Assembly: GCF_007680605.1 (NCBI RefSeq)
Contig: NZ_VEIO01000001.1
Location: 682,001 to 746,000, forward strand
Length of the DNA: 64,000 nucleotides
Reading direction: 5' to 3'
Source: Paenibacillus xylanexedens
GTDB lineage: Bacteria; Bacillota; Bacilli; Paenibacillales; Paenibacillaceae
The notes beneath the pieces were generated by a model. It ran no database searches, was not told where the DNA came from, and was given only the letters and a program-made list of their open reading frames with translations. Each line of letters opens with the position of its first letter. Within the stretch, counting starts at the first letter, position 1. The translations under genes and the position numbers were made by a program. Shown piece by piece: positions 43,682 to 52,375 of this stretch.

Positions 43682-46600
43682 GAGCGATATTAAAAGGGCG
43701 CTGGTGGATCATGGGGCTGTGGATTGTCGCCGCAGCTGTATTGATGTTTACCGCGCCAAACATGAGCGAATTGATTCGTGAAAAAGGGCAGTTTTCCGTG
43801 CCGGAGGGGTACTCTTCCACAAAAGCGGCGGCGATTTTGGATGAAGCCGCAGCCCAAAATGGAGAACAAAAAGGAACTTCTATTGCACTGGTGTTCTATA
43901 ATCCAGATGGTCTTGGCACAACAGGTAAACAAGAGGCAGAAAAGGCGGTTAAACTGCTTGAGGCCGATAAGCAAAAACTTGGTATTTTGTCTGTTCTGGA
44001 ACCATTCTCACAGCCGGAACTGTCAGACAAAATGATCTCGAAGGACGGTAAAACCATTCTGACTTCACTCTCCATTGAGATGGGTGACCGCACGGTAAAG
44101 GAAATGCGGAATGACCTGAATGGTGCGCTGGAATCAGTAAATGTTGAGCATTATATTACAGGTAAAGGTTTAATTGATGAAGATACGATTGAGAGTTCTC
44201 AGGAAGGACTCAAGAAGTCGGAATATATTACGGTTGTCTTTATTTTGCTTATTCTGTTCCTCGTGTTCCGCTCGTTCGTAGCTCCATTTGTACCGCTGCT
44301 GACGGTGGGAATCAGTTACATCGTATCCCAACAGATTGTTGCGTTCCTGGTTGATGGGGTTAACTTCCCACTTTCGACGTTCACACAAATCTTTATGGTT
44401 GCGGTCATGTTCGGGATCGGTACAGATTACTGCATTCTACTGATCAGCCGGTTCAAGGAAGAGCTTGCACACCATGAGAACACATGGGATGCCATTATAG
44501 CTACATATCGCACCGCAGGTAAGACAGTATTTTTCTCTGCTCTGGCAGTGCTGGTTGGATTCGTGGCCATCGGTTTCGCACAGTTTATGTTGTACCGTTC
44601 TGCGGTAGCCGTAGCCGTAGGGATCGCCGTAATGATGCTGGCACTTGTAACGATTGTGCCGTTCTTTATGGCTGTGCTGGGCAGAAAGTTATTCTGGCCA
44701 TCCAAAGGGTCGCTGGAACATGCCGAGAGCAAAATCTACGGTGCAGCAGGCAAATTCTCACTTAAACGTCCGTGGGCAGCTCTGTTGATCGTTGCGGCAG
44801 TTACTGTGCCTCTTTTGTCAACATATGACGGGAAATTATCATTCAACAGTCTGGATGAGATTGGTGATAAATACGATTCCGTCAAAGCTTTTAATATTAT
44901 TTCAGATAGCTTCGGGCCAGGAGAATCCCTGCCGGGTCAGATCGTCATTCAGAATGACGAAACGATGGATAACGCCAAATATATGGCTGTGGCAGAGAAG
45001 ATCAGCCGCGAAGTAGAAAAAGTTCCCGGTGTTGCGGGTGTTCGCAGTATGACACGTCCAACAGGGGATGAGATCAAAGATTTTGAAGTAACCAAACAGG
45101 TAGGTACACTATCGGATGGTCTGGGCGAGGGCAAGACAGGTCTCGATAAAATCAGCGATGGTCTTAGCAAAGCCAGTAATGAATTGAGCAAAAATGAACC
45201 ACAGCTTAAAGAGGCAGCAAACGGCGCAGGTCAGCTTACCAAGGGAACAAGCCAGCTGCAATCCGGAATTACACAGCTCAGCGATGGATTGAAGCGTATT
45301 GAAAAAGGGATTCGGGACGGATCATCTGGTGCAGGGGATCTCAAAGCCGGACTTCAACAAGCCAAAACGAGTGCAGATCAGCTTGCCAAAGCGAATGATC
45401 AGTTGTTGCAGGCCTACCGTCAGGCAGGAGCAGGGGTTGCTGCGCTGGGCGATGGAACGAAGGAACTGGAAGAGCAACTGACAGGTGTTTCAACAGCTTT
45501 GACGAGTCTTACGGCATCTTTCTCTGCTCTGGAAGAGCGTTTCCCTGAGCTGCAGCAAGATGCTGACTATCAACGTATCAAAGGCACGATTGGTCAAACC
45601 GGTTCAGGCACTGCGCAGCTTGCGCAGGGACTTTCCCAAATTCAGACGAATCTGAGTGCAGCGGCGGCTGGAATCAATCAGGCCAATGAAGGTTTTGCTT
45701 CCGCAGCATCCGGACAGAAGGCTTTGGCTGATGGTCTGGGTCAGATTGTAGCAGGTATAGGTCAACTGGAAACCGGATTGAAACAGGCTGCTGATGGTCA
45801 AGGTAAAGTGATCAAGGAGATTCCTTCCATCCAGAACGGTCTGGGTCAACTTCAGGGAGGACAGGAGAAGATCCAGAAGGGCTTCTCGGATCTCAGTGGT
45901 CAATTAACACAATTGACTGATGGTTTGAATCAAAGTGTTGATGGAATAAAGAAGGTGTCGGGCGGTCTCGATTCCGCTCAGGATTACCTGACACAACTGC
46001 AAAATTCACCGGATTCCGATCTCGCAGGCTGGTACGTTCCTGAAGAAGCCTTGAATAACAAGGACTTCAAAAAGGTATTTGATACGTATCTGTCCAAGGA
46101 TCGCAAGACGATGACGCTGGATGTAATTTTTGCAGAGAATCCGTATGGTACAGAAGCCATTAACCGTGTGCCAGATATCGAAGCGGCAGTACATCGTGCA
46201 GTTCAGGGCAGTGCGCTTGAAAAAGCCGACGTTGCCGTAGGCGGTGTAACCAGTACGTTTGCCGATCTGCAGTCGATTTCGAACAAAGACTACACACGTA
46301 CCGTTATGCTGATGCTTGCCGGAACATTTATTATTTTGGTAATCCTGCTCCGTTCCGTGATCATGCCGATTTATCTCATTATTTCGCTACTACTTGCGTA
46401 CTTCACAGCGATGGCACTTACGGAAGTGGTCTTTGTGAATATCATGGGTTATGCCGGAATCAGCTGGGTTACGCCATTCTTCGGATTCGTTATGTTGATT
46501 GCGCTTGGCGTAGATTACAGCATCTTCCTTATGGATCGATTTAACGAAAACAAAGGAATGAGAGTACAGGATGCAATGTTATACGCGATGAAAAACATGG

Positions 46601-46845
46601 GAACCGTCATCTTGTCCGCTGCGGTCATTCTAAGTGGAACGTTTGCGGCGATGTATCCGTCCGGGGTGCTCTCGATGATGCAAATCGCTACCGTTGTGCT
46701 TGGTGGTCTGGTACTGTATTCCCTGTTATTCCTGCCATTCTTCGTACCTGTAATGGTGAAAATGTTCGGGAAGGCGAATTGGTGGCCGTTCCGCAACAAG
46801 GAACAGTCGGAATCCTCCGAATCAAATCATACGATTGGTATGTAA
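43678..46845 (+). CDS. MMPL/RND-family exporter (YdfJ-like)
   Basis: A 1055-residue exporter with the two-repeat MMPL layout: one membrane helix plus external domain, five helices, a long external insert, then a second set. The proton-relay motifs are GIGTDYCILLISRFKEE (about 245) and LGVDYSIFLMDRFNEN (about 945). The insert (about 470-800) is rich in GL-x-Q-L and DGL repeats and should form a long coiled coil, as in YdfJ and YhgE-like proteins. Family members export lipids or drugs across Gram-positive envelopes. Coupled to the upstream MarR gene. Confidence 0.93.
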   Translation: MRAILKGRWWIMGLWIVAAAVLMFTAPNMSELIREKGQFSVPEGYSSTKAAAILDEAAAQNGEQKGTSIALVFYNPDGLGTTGKQEAEKAVKLLEADKQKLGILSVLEPFSQPELSDKMISKDGKTILTSLSIEMGDRTVKEMRNDLNGALESVNVEHYITGKGLIDEDTIESSQEGLKKSEYITVVFILLILFLVFRSFVAPFVPLLTVGISYIVSQQIVAFLVDGVNFPLSTFTQIFMVAVMFGIGTDYCILLISRFKEELAHHENTWDAIIATYRTAGKTVFFSALAVLVGFVAIGFAQFMLYRSAVAVAVGIAVMMLALVTIVPFFMAVLGRKLFWPSKGSLEHAESKIYGAAGKFSLKRPWAALLIVAAVTVPLLSTYDGKLSFNSLDEIGDKYDSVKAFNIISDSFGPGESLPGQIVIQNDETMDNAKYMAVAEKISREVEKVPGVAGVRSMTRPTGDEIKDFEVTKQVGTLSDGLGEGKTGLDKISDGLSKASNELSKNEPQLKEAANGAGQLTKGTSQLQSGITQLSDGLKRIEKGIRDGSSGAGDLKAGLQQAKTSADQLAKANDQLLQAYRQAGAGVAALGDGTKELEEQLTGVSTALTSLTASFSALEERFPELQQDADYQRIKGTIGQTGSGTAQLAQGLSQIQTNLSAAAAGINQANEGFASAASGQKALADGLGQIVAGIGQLETGLKQAADGQGKVIKEIPSIQNGLGQLQGGQEKIQKGFSDLSGQLTQLTDGLNQSVDGIKKVSGGLDSAQDYLTQLQNSPDSDLAGWYVPEEALNNKDFKKVFDTYLSKDRKTMTLDVIFAENPYGTEAINRVPDIEAAVHRAVQGSALEKADVAVGGVTSTFADLQSISNKDYTRTVMLMLAGTFIILVILLRSVIMPIYLIISLLLAYFTAMALTEVVFVNIMGYAGISWVTPFFGFVMLIALGVDYSIFLMDRFNENKGMRVQDAMLYAMKNMGTVILSAAVILSGTFAAMYPSGVLSMMQIATVVLGGLVLYSLLFLPFFVPVMVKMFGKANWWPFRNKEQSESSESNHTIGM

Positions 46846-46891
46846 TGATCAGGCATGTAATCATCGTTGGGATTTAATATTTAAAAATGGA

Positions 46892-46935
46892 AGGGAGCCT
46901 CTGCCGCATGATGCGGCGGGGCTTTCTTTTTTTAT
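46892..46935 (+). terminator. Terminator after the MMPL gene
   Basis: AGCCTCTGCCGCAT (46896-46909) pairs with its complement ending GGCGGGGCT (to about 46923) around GCCGCATGATGCGGC, then CTTTTTTT. Confidence 0.85.
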
Positions 46936-47065
46936 AATACTTATCATGGACACAAAGATTGGTGTTTGCCTAAGGACACTATCCCGCGCTTTGCCGAATC
47001 GATCTTCATAGGATATAGGGAGTTCATCAATGATCAGGGAGATCAGCAGAGAAAGGGGCGGCGGG

Positions 47066-47692
47066 ATGGTACATCGTTATGTGGCTATAGGGGATTCCTT
47101 GACGGTAGGTACAGGAGCTTTGCTCGGAACCGGATTTGTTCCAATCTATCGCCGTATGGCGGAAATGAACCTACGTACATTTGTCTCTATGGATAATTTG
47201 GGTGTGAACGGACTAACATCGGGAGAACTGAAGCAGATGATTAACGGACATCCTCGGGTGCGTCAAGCGATACGTGAAGCAGATATGATTACGGTATCCA
47301 TCGGTGGTAACGATCTGATCCGTACATTTAAAGCTAGCGGAGGTATTCCCAATGCCGGGAAGATGACACAGGTGCTTGGTGAAACACGTCATCATGTATC
47401 TCAGGTTATGAGACAAATTCGGCAGTTAAAAGGGGATCAGAAGTACTTTGTTCGTTCCATTGGATTGTACAACCCGTATCCGCAATCCACCGAAGCGGCG
47501 TACTGGGTACGACAATACAATTCTTATCTGAATGGTGCAGGTTCAGGCAACTACGCATGTGCTCAGGTGTACGACAAGTTTGAAGGACGGGAGCGAGAGC
47601 TGCTGTTCTGGGACAGAGTCCATCCAAACGCAAGGGGATATCGGATTATCGCGGAGCAGTTGAATCGAACGGGCTATGTTCCTTTTTCTTGA
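47066..47692 (+). CDS. SGNH/GDSL-family esterase
   Basis: The 208-residue hydrolase has the four SGNH blocks: AIGDSLTVGTGA (Ser about 9), the Gly in NLGVNGLTSGEL, GGNDL (Asn) and DRVHPNARGY (Asp/His). It has no signal peptide in this form. Start ATG at 47066 has AAAGGGG seven bases upstream; an ATG at 47030 with AGGGAG gives 220 residues and cannot be excluded. Members are lipases, esterases or carbohydrate deacetylases; substrate unknown. It stands between a terminator and a phosphotransferase gene. Confidence 0.86.
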   Translation: MVHRYVAIGDSLTVGTGALLGTGFVPIYRRMAEMNLRTFVSMDNLGVNGLTSGELKQMINGHPRVRQAIREADMITVSIGGNDLIRTFKASGGIPNAGKMTQVLGETRHHVSQVMRQIRQLKGDQKYFVRSIGLYNPYPQSTEAAYWVRQYNSYLNGAGSGNYACAQVYDKFEGRERELLFWDRVHPNARGYRIIAEQLNRTGYVPFS

Positions 47693-47778
47693 AGCCTGAA
47701 GAAAACTAGACCCGCCTTACAACTTCCGATATGATGAAAGAGTTCATTCAAATCATCCTAACAGAGGAGTTCAAATCG

Positions 47779-48894
47779 GTGTCTAACAAACAGCAAAATT
47801 CTCTGCTTCCAACGGAAAAGCAACTCATCTCTGAAGTGTTAGCTTTATACGGCTTCAGATCGGATTGGCAAGGTAAGCGCAGCAATGGAGGTATGAATAA
47901 TTCTACTTTTGTGCTTCACACCCGTGATGCAGATTATGTTATGAGACAATACGAAACACATAATGATCAAGCGAAAATAGCTTTTGAACATGGCGTGCTT
48001 ATCGCACTGTCCAATACAGATTTTAAATTTCATTCGCCGACACCGGTCATTTCATTATCTAGTAGCAGCCGCGAGACCGCGGATCAAGAATCGAAGGAAA
48101 GTAACCATTCTAATAAGGAGGATAGACGGACTTTCCAAATTGTACGGGATCATATCACGGGAACATTCAAAGTCGTGACTCTGTTTCGTTATTTGGAAGG
48201 CGTCAATCCGGTATGGGAGTCCCCGGATCAATTGCTTTCTTTGGGGCGGGCGGCAGGACATCTCTCAACAGCTCTTGGCAAGCTTGAATTGGAACTTGAG
48301 CCGGTATATCCGCCATATTACCGGATCGACGAGGCATATCCGCTGTGTACACCAGAACGTTTACTGGAAATGTGCGCTTCGCCGCCGGAAACGCTGGAGG
48401 CTTGTGCCGAGGAGCTAAGACAGTTGCAGGATGAACTGCCAGGTTTGTTCACAGCATTGCGTGGGATGGAGCAGCTTCCGCATCAAATCGTGCATGGTGA
48501 TGTGAATGCATCCAATGTGCTGGTAGATCTGGAAGGCAATATGAGTGCGATTCTTGATTTTGAGTTTGCCACCTGGGATCTGCGAGTCATGGAACTGGCG
48601 GTTCCGATGTCTGACATGCTGACCATGGACAAGAGCGAAGAATGGATGTGGCAGGCACAGGCCAATCTGGTACAGGGCTTTCGAGAAGAGGTTGAACTCA
48701 CTGCTGACGAACTGAAGGCAATCCCGCAGCTGATTTTGCTACGAAGCCTGGACGTGGTTATGCATTTTATCAGCCGGATGCTGGAAGGGACGGATAAACC
48801 GGAGGTGGCCGCAGAGCAAATTGTAAAACTCAAACAGCGGATGGACTGGATGGGGCGGCACGAGGTTCAGTTACGTCGATTGTTGACGAAATAA
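47779..48894 (+). CDS. APH/homoserine kinase-like phosphotransferase
   Basis: A 371-residue kinase-fold protein. Motifs are FVLHTRDADYVMRQY (nucleotide-binding strand), catalytic loop IVHGDVNASNVLVDL (about 236) and metal motif AILDFEFATWDLRVMELA (about 255). Residues 85-120 hold a polar insert rich in Ser, Glu and Lys. GTG start at 47779 has GAGGAG nine bases upstream; the frame opens 16 codons earlier at 47731. It resembles homoserine kinase type II/APH proteins. It is unlike the phosphotransferase at 18.7 kb in motif details (DFE instead of DGD). Confidence 0.82.
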   Translation: MSNKQQNSLLPTEKQLISEVLALYGFRSDWQGKRSNGGMNNSTFVLHTRDADYVMRQYETHNDQAKIAFEHGVLIALSNTDFKFHSPTPVISLSSSSRETADQESKESNHSNKEDRRTFQIVRDHITGTFKVVTLFRYLEGVNPVWESPDQLLSLGRAAGHLSTALGKLELELEPVYPPYYRIDEAYPLCTPERLLEMCASPPETLEACAEELRQLQDELPGLFTALRGMEQLPHQIVHGDVNASNVLVDLEGNMSAILDFEFATWDLRVMELAVPMSDMLTMDKSEEWMWQAQANLVQGFREEVELTADELKAIPQLILLRSLDVVMHFISRMLEGTDKPEVAAEQIVKLKQRMDWMGRHEVQLRRLLTK

Positions 48895-48910
48895 CATGCG
48901 TGGAAAATAA

Positions 48911-48975
48911 ATAAGTGTGCCGGTTCTGCTATGGATAAACGAGCAGAACCAGCACACTTATCTTCTTTTATAGGA
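48911..48975. terminator. Bidirectional terminator between phosphotransferase and TPR genes
   Basis: GTGTGCCGGTTCTGCT (48915-48930) pairs with AGCAGAACCAGCACAC (48942-48957) with one mismatch, followed by TTATCTTCTTTT. Confidence 0.88.
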
Positions 48976-49004
48976 TGCTTGCTGACATACGAAGGTAGTT
49001 CAAT

Positions 49005-49682
49005 CTACAAAGCACGTTTGCGGAACCAACTGCGGAGAGCCCAGCGCCGTTCCTGACGTTTTTTATATTTGGGCAAGGAACGATACACATTCAGGGATTG
49101 ATCATATGCTTGTTTGGCATCTTCATGGCGCCCTAGCGAACGGTATACCGAGCCAAGCAGATAAAAGGCTTCACTGGAGGAAGAATGGATTTCCTGAAAC
49201 TGCTGCACATAATGAAGTGCTTTGTCGCGATCCGTATCCTTGAAGGCTGTAGCCAGATTCAGATAAGGCTGTCCGTACTTGACTCTGGGGTTAATCTCAA
49301 GGGCATGCAAGATATGACGTTCGCCTTCCGAGATTTTGCCGAGATACAGTTCAGTTGTGCCCAAAGCTTCCCAGTACTCAGCAGACTGTTCGTAAGGACG
49401 TTCCAGTTCAAGCAAAAAGGCATGTGCCTCACGGTAACGTTTGCGTTCAATGAGCAATCGGGCCAGTTCCAGCTTGGAAGATACTTCGTTAGGGTTCAGC
49501 GCTAGCTGTTGTTTCAACCTGGAAATGTTACGCAGCCGTTTAAGGGGTTTGGTGAAGCTTGGAAATACGCCGACAAAACGACGATCCAGAAAATACAGGA
49601 TAACGAGCAGAATCAGAATGGCGATGAACGGATTGCCAACGATCTGCCAGAGCAGGCCAAAAATAAGAAATTTAATAATCAC
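49005..49682 (-). CDS. Tetratricopeptide repeat membrane protein
   Basis: The 225-residue protein has an N-terminal hydrophobic pair (FLIFGLLWQIVGNPFIAILILLVILYFL, residues 4-32), then about four TPR helix pairs (for example LELARLLIERKRYREAHAFL, YWEALGTTELYLGKISEGE, FYLLGSVYRSLGRHEDAKQAYD) and a basic tail. Such membrane-bound TPR proteins act as scaffolds; partners are unknown. Start GTG has GGAG eight bases upstream. It stands alone on the minus strand. Confidence 0.85.
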   Translation of the reverse strand: MIIKFLIFGLLWQIVGNPFIAILILLVILYFLDRRFVGVFPSFTKPLKRLRNISRLKQQLALNPNEVSSKLELARLLIERKRYREAHAFLLELERPYEQSAEYWEALGTTELYLGKISEGERHILHALEINPRVKYGQPYLNLATAFKDTDRDKALHYVQQFQEIHSSSSEAFYLLGSVYRSLGRHEDAKQAYDQSLNVYRSLPKYKKRQERRWALRSWFRKRAL

Positions 49683-49785
49683 AGGTTCAACTCCAGTAAC
49701 AATATAATCGTGTTGCGCAAACCTTGAATATCATACCATATCCTCTCTTGGAATAATATGTGTGTGCATATCTCCGTTTTACATC

Positions 49786-50664
49786 CTAGCGATGTTGTAC
49801 CATCGTTCTGCGATATGCAGCCGGTGTCGTGCCCGTCAGTTTCTTGAACTGTCTGTAGAAATGAGGCAAACTATCAAATCCGCAAGCGTCTGCGACAGCA
49901 GCCATCGTTTCGTCCCCATTCAGAAGATGCTCCTTCGCCATAATAACTCTACGAGCGAGTACATAATCCGTTAGCGTCATTCCGGTGTAGCGCTTGAATG
50001 CCCGGCTAAGATGGGCAGGAGACACGGCAGCTTGTTGTGCAAGTTCAGGTAAAGTCAGTCGTTTGCGCAGTTTAAGATCAATGTCAGACAGAATGGAGGA
50101 CAGCCATGACGGAGTAGGTAGTGAAGTTGTAGCATGGGCAGGACCGGTAGCTGAATCCAGACGTTCAAGGAAAATAAGCAAGAGCTGCAGTCGGAGCAGT
50201 GCAGCGTGAGAACTCAGATGATGATCGGAACGGAACTCGGCATGAATATCATCGATGAAGGCAGACACTTGTGCCCGCTCGGCATGGTTCAGATGTCTTT
50301 TGTATACTCGTCGTTTGCGACAGCGTTCAAATGGGTGCAGCAAGGAGGAGGACATGCCTCCGGCGGTTGAAGCCAGTAACCCCGGACTGAAGAACAGTGC
50401 CGAAGAGGTAACCGGATTACCTGCATCAGGCAACGCACGGTGCACGGTACTGCCTGGAATAAGAAATAAATCTCCCTCCTGCATATCTTCGAGACCTGTA
50501 TCGATAAAAATACTTCCCTGTCCCCTATAGACATAGATAATTTCATGCCAGTCGTGCAGATGATCCGGTAATTCATTTTGTGGAGATTTCGTATCACTAT
50601 AGACAAGGCGGAACGGTATGCCCGATTCGGTCTGAATGGTGGTGCGAACTGGTGAATGTTCCAT
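49786..50664 (-). CDS. AraC-family regulator divergent from uxaBA
   Basis: A 292-residue regulator with a cupin domain (HDWHEIIYVYRGQGSIFIDTG, metal-type His pattern, about 35-60) and C-terminal AraC HTH pair (LTLPELAQQAAVSPAHLSRAFK and MAAVADACGFDSLPHFYRQFKK). The ATG at 50664 has AAGGAG five bases upstream; an in-frame start at 50715 lacks one. It is divergent from uxaB with a cre-like site between, so it probably senses a uronate-pathway intermediate (inference). Confidence 0.91.
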   Translation of the reverse strand: MEHSPVRTTIQTESGIPFRLVYSDTKSPQNELPDHLHDWHEIIYVYRGQGSIFIDTGLEDMQEGDLFLIPGSTVHRALPDAGNPVTSSALFFSPGLLASTAGGMSSSLLHPFERCRKRRVYKRHLNHAERAQVSAFIDDIHAEFRSDHHLSSHAALLRLQLLLIFLERLDSATGPAHATTSLPTPSWLSSILSDIDLKLRKRLTLPELAQQAAVSPAHLSRAFKRYTGMTLTDYVLARRVIMAKEHLLNGDETMAAVADACGFDSLPHFYRQFKKLTGTTPAAYRRTMVQHR

Positions 50665-50777
50665 TGGGACTCCTTTGGAGACAAATGTCTCAGATAAGAT
50701 GTCAATTCTGATCAAAAAACAGTATATTTAACGCAATATAAGCAATTTAATTTCCTTTTATTGATGATACAATGAAT

Positions 50778-50791
50778 TTAAAGCGTTTACA
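50778..50791 (+). promoter_or_regulatory. cre-like site upstream of uxaBA
   Basis: TTAAAGCGTTTACA fits TGWAANCGNTNWCA at 13 of 14 positions. A possible -10 TACAAT (50768-50773) lies directly upstream, so CcpA bound here would block transcription of uxaB. Confidence 0.6.
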
Positions 50792-50857
50792 ATAAAAGGA
50801 TGCCAGCATTTGCTGTTCGCATTCTGAGTTCGCAAATAATCGGTGAGGTGAGTGTCC

Positions 50858-52375
50858 ATGTCTGCAAGCACAAAGCGGCCAAGATTGAAGATGCATCTGC
50901 TCGGCAATGATAGTCAGCGCAAATGCAAAGAAATGATTGAACGTCCCGTCAAAGTTTTGCAGATCGGGGAAGGTAATTTTTTACGTGGATTCGCAGACTG
51001 GATGCTTCATGAGAGTGCTCGGCAAGGCAAGTTTCACGGCTCTGTAGCCGTGACACAGCCTCGACCTGGGGGCAAGGCCAAGCTGGAGCAGATTCGTGAT
51101 CAGGATGGATTATATACAATGATTACGCGTGGTCTCTCTGAAGGGAAACGTGTGGAACGTACGGAAATGGTCTCTGTCTTCTCCCAATTTATTAACCCAT
51201 ACGAGGAATGGCAGACGTTTCTGGAACTTGCGGAGTTGCCATCTCTGGAATTTGTAATCTCGAATACGACAGAATCCGGCTTGAAATATATCCAATCAGA
51301 CTATATCCCAGGAGAACCAGTTCAATCTTTTCCTGGTAAATTGACGGTTTTCTTGCATCAAAGATATGTACGTTTTGCTGGAGATCCATCGAGAGGACTC
51401 ATTCACCTGCCATGTGAATTGCTGGAGGGCAATGGTGATGTTCTGCGAGAATGCGTGCTCCGTCATAGTGAAGATTTCGGATTCTCAGGCAGCTTCCGCT
51501 CTTGGATCGAAAACCATAATCTGTTCTTGAACAATCTGGTAGATCGTATTGTGACGGGTGCGCCAACTCAGGAAGAGGCAGATGCACTTACGGAACGCTG
51601 GGGTTACGAGGATCAACTGATTAATACGGCAGAGCCTTATCATTTCTGGGCGATTCAAGGCGAGGAGTCGCTGGACAAGCGCCTTCCATTGAAACAAGCA
51701 GGGCTCAATGTGCATTGGGTTAAAGATTTGAAACCATATCAGCTTCGGAAAGTGCGCATCCTGAACGGCTCACACACCCTGATGTCTTCTCTGGGCTTGC
51801 TTCGCGGTAAACAACATGTAAGAGAAACCATGGAAGATCCGCAGTTTAGTTCCTGGATCAGGCAAGCGGTGCTTGAAGAGATTGTGCCTGCTATGGATAT
51901 GCCTGAGCTGGGATTGGAGCAATATGCGGAAGAAGTCTTTGAACGTTTCTTAAATCCATACATTGATCACAAGTTGCAGGATATTGCACTGAATACGGCT
52001 GGTAAATTCAAAGTACGTGTACTGCCTACCCTGCTCGCCTATGAACAGAGTCAGGGAAGCTGGCCTGAGCGGTTAATTCAAGGTTTTGCCGGATTCCTCT
52101 ATTTATATCGCCCATTGCAGACGCAGGAGGGCTACAAAGCGCAGCTTTTGAGCGGAGAAACGATTCCACTCAGAGATGACCCTGATGTACTGGCAGCTTT
52201 GGCTACTCATTGGGAAGGTTACGATCACTTGACCAGTGGAACGGCTGAACTGGAGAAAAGAGTTGCTATGGTACTCTCCAATGAAGCGATCTGGGGAGAG
52301 AATCTGGATGCAAAAGAAGGACTGCGGGCAGCACTCGTACATGAAATCAGTAAACTGGAAGGTGAAGTAAAATGA
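50858..52375 (+). CDS. uxaB: Tagaturonate reductase (altronate oxidoreductase)
   Basis: The 505-residue NAD-dependent enzyme of the mannitol dehydrogenase superfamily reduces D-tagaturonate to D-altronate in galacturonate breakdown. The dinucleotide-binding start VLQIGEGNFLRGFADWML (about 32-50) and the catalytic block ..RKVRILNGSHTLMSSLGLLRG (Lys/Asn/His) are diagnostic. ATG at 50858 is seven bases after GAGGTG; GTG at 50852 is an alternative. The stop overlaps uxaA by ATGA. Length is near that of E. coli UxaB (483). Confidence 0.94.
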   Translation: MSASTKRPRLKMHLLGNDSQRKCKEMIERPVKVLQIGEGNFLRGFADWMLHESARQGKFHGSVAVTQPRPGGKAKLEQIRDQDGLYTMITRGLSEGKRVERTEMVSVFSQFINPYEEWQTFLELAELPSLEFVISNTTESGLKYIQSDYIPGEPVQSFPGKLTVFLHQRYVRFAGDPSRGLIHLPCELLEGNGDVLRECVLRHSEDFGFSGSFRSWIENHNLFLNNLVDRIVTGAPTQEEADALTERWGYEDQLINTAEPYHFWAIQGEESLDKRLPLKQAGLNVHWVKDLKPYQLRKVRILNGSHTLMSSLGLLRGKQHVRETMEDPQFSSWIRQAVLEEIVPAMDMPELGLEQYAEEVFERFLNPYIDHKLQDIALNTAGKFKVRVLPTLLAYEQSQGSWPERLIQGFAGFLYLYRPLQTQEGYKAQLLSGETIPLRDDPDVLAALATHWEGYDHLTSGTAELEKRVAMVLSNEAIWGENLDAKEGLRAALVHEISKLEGEVK

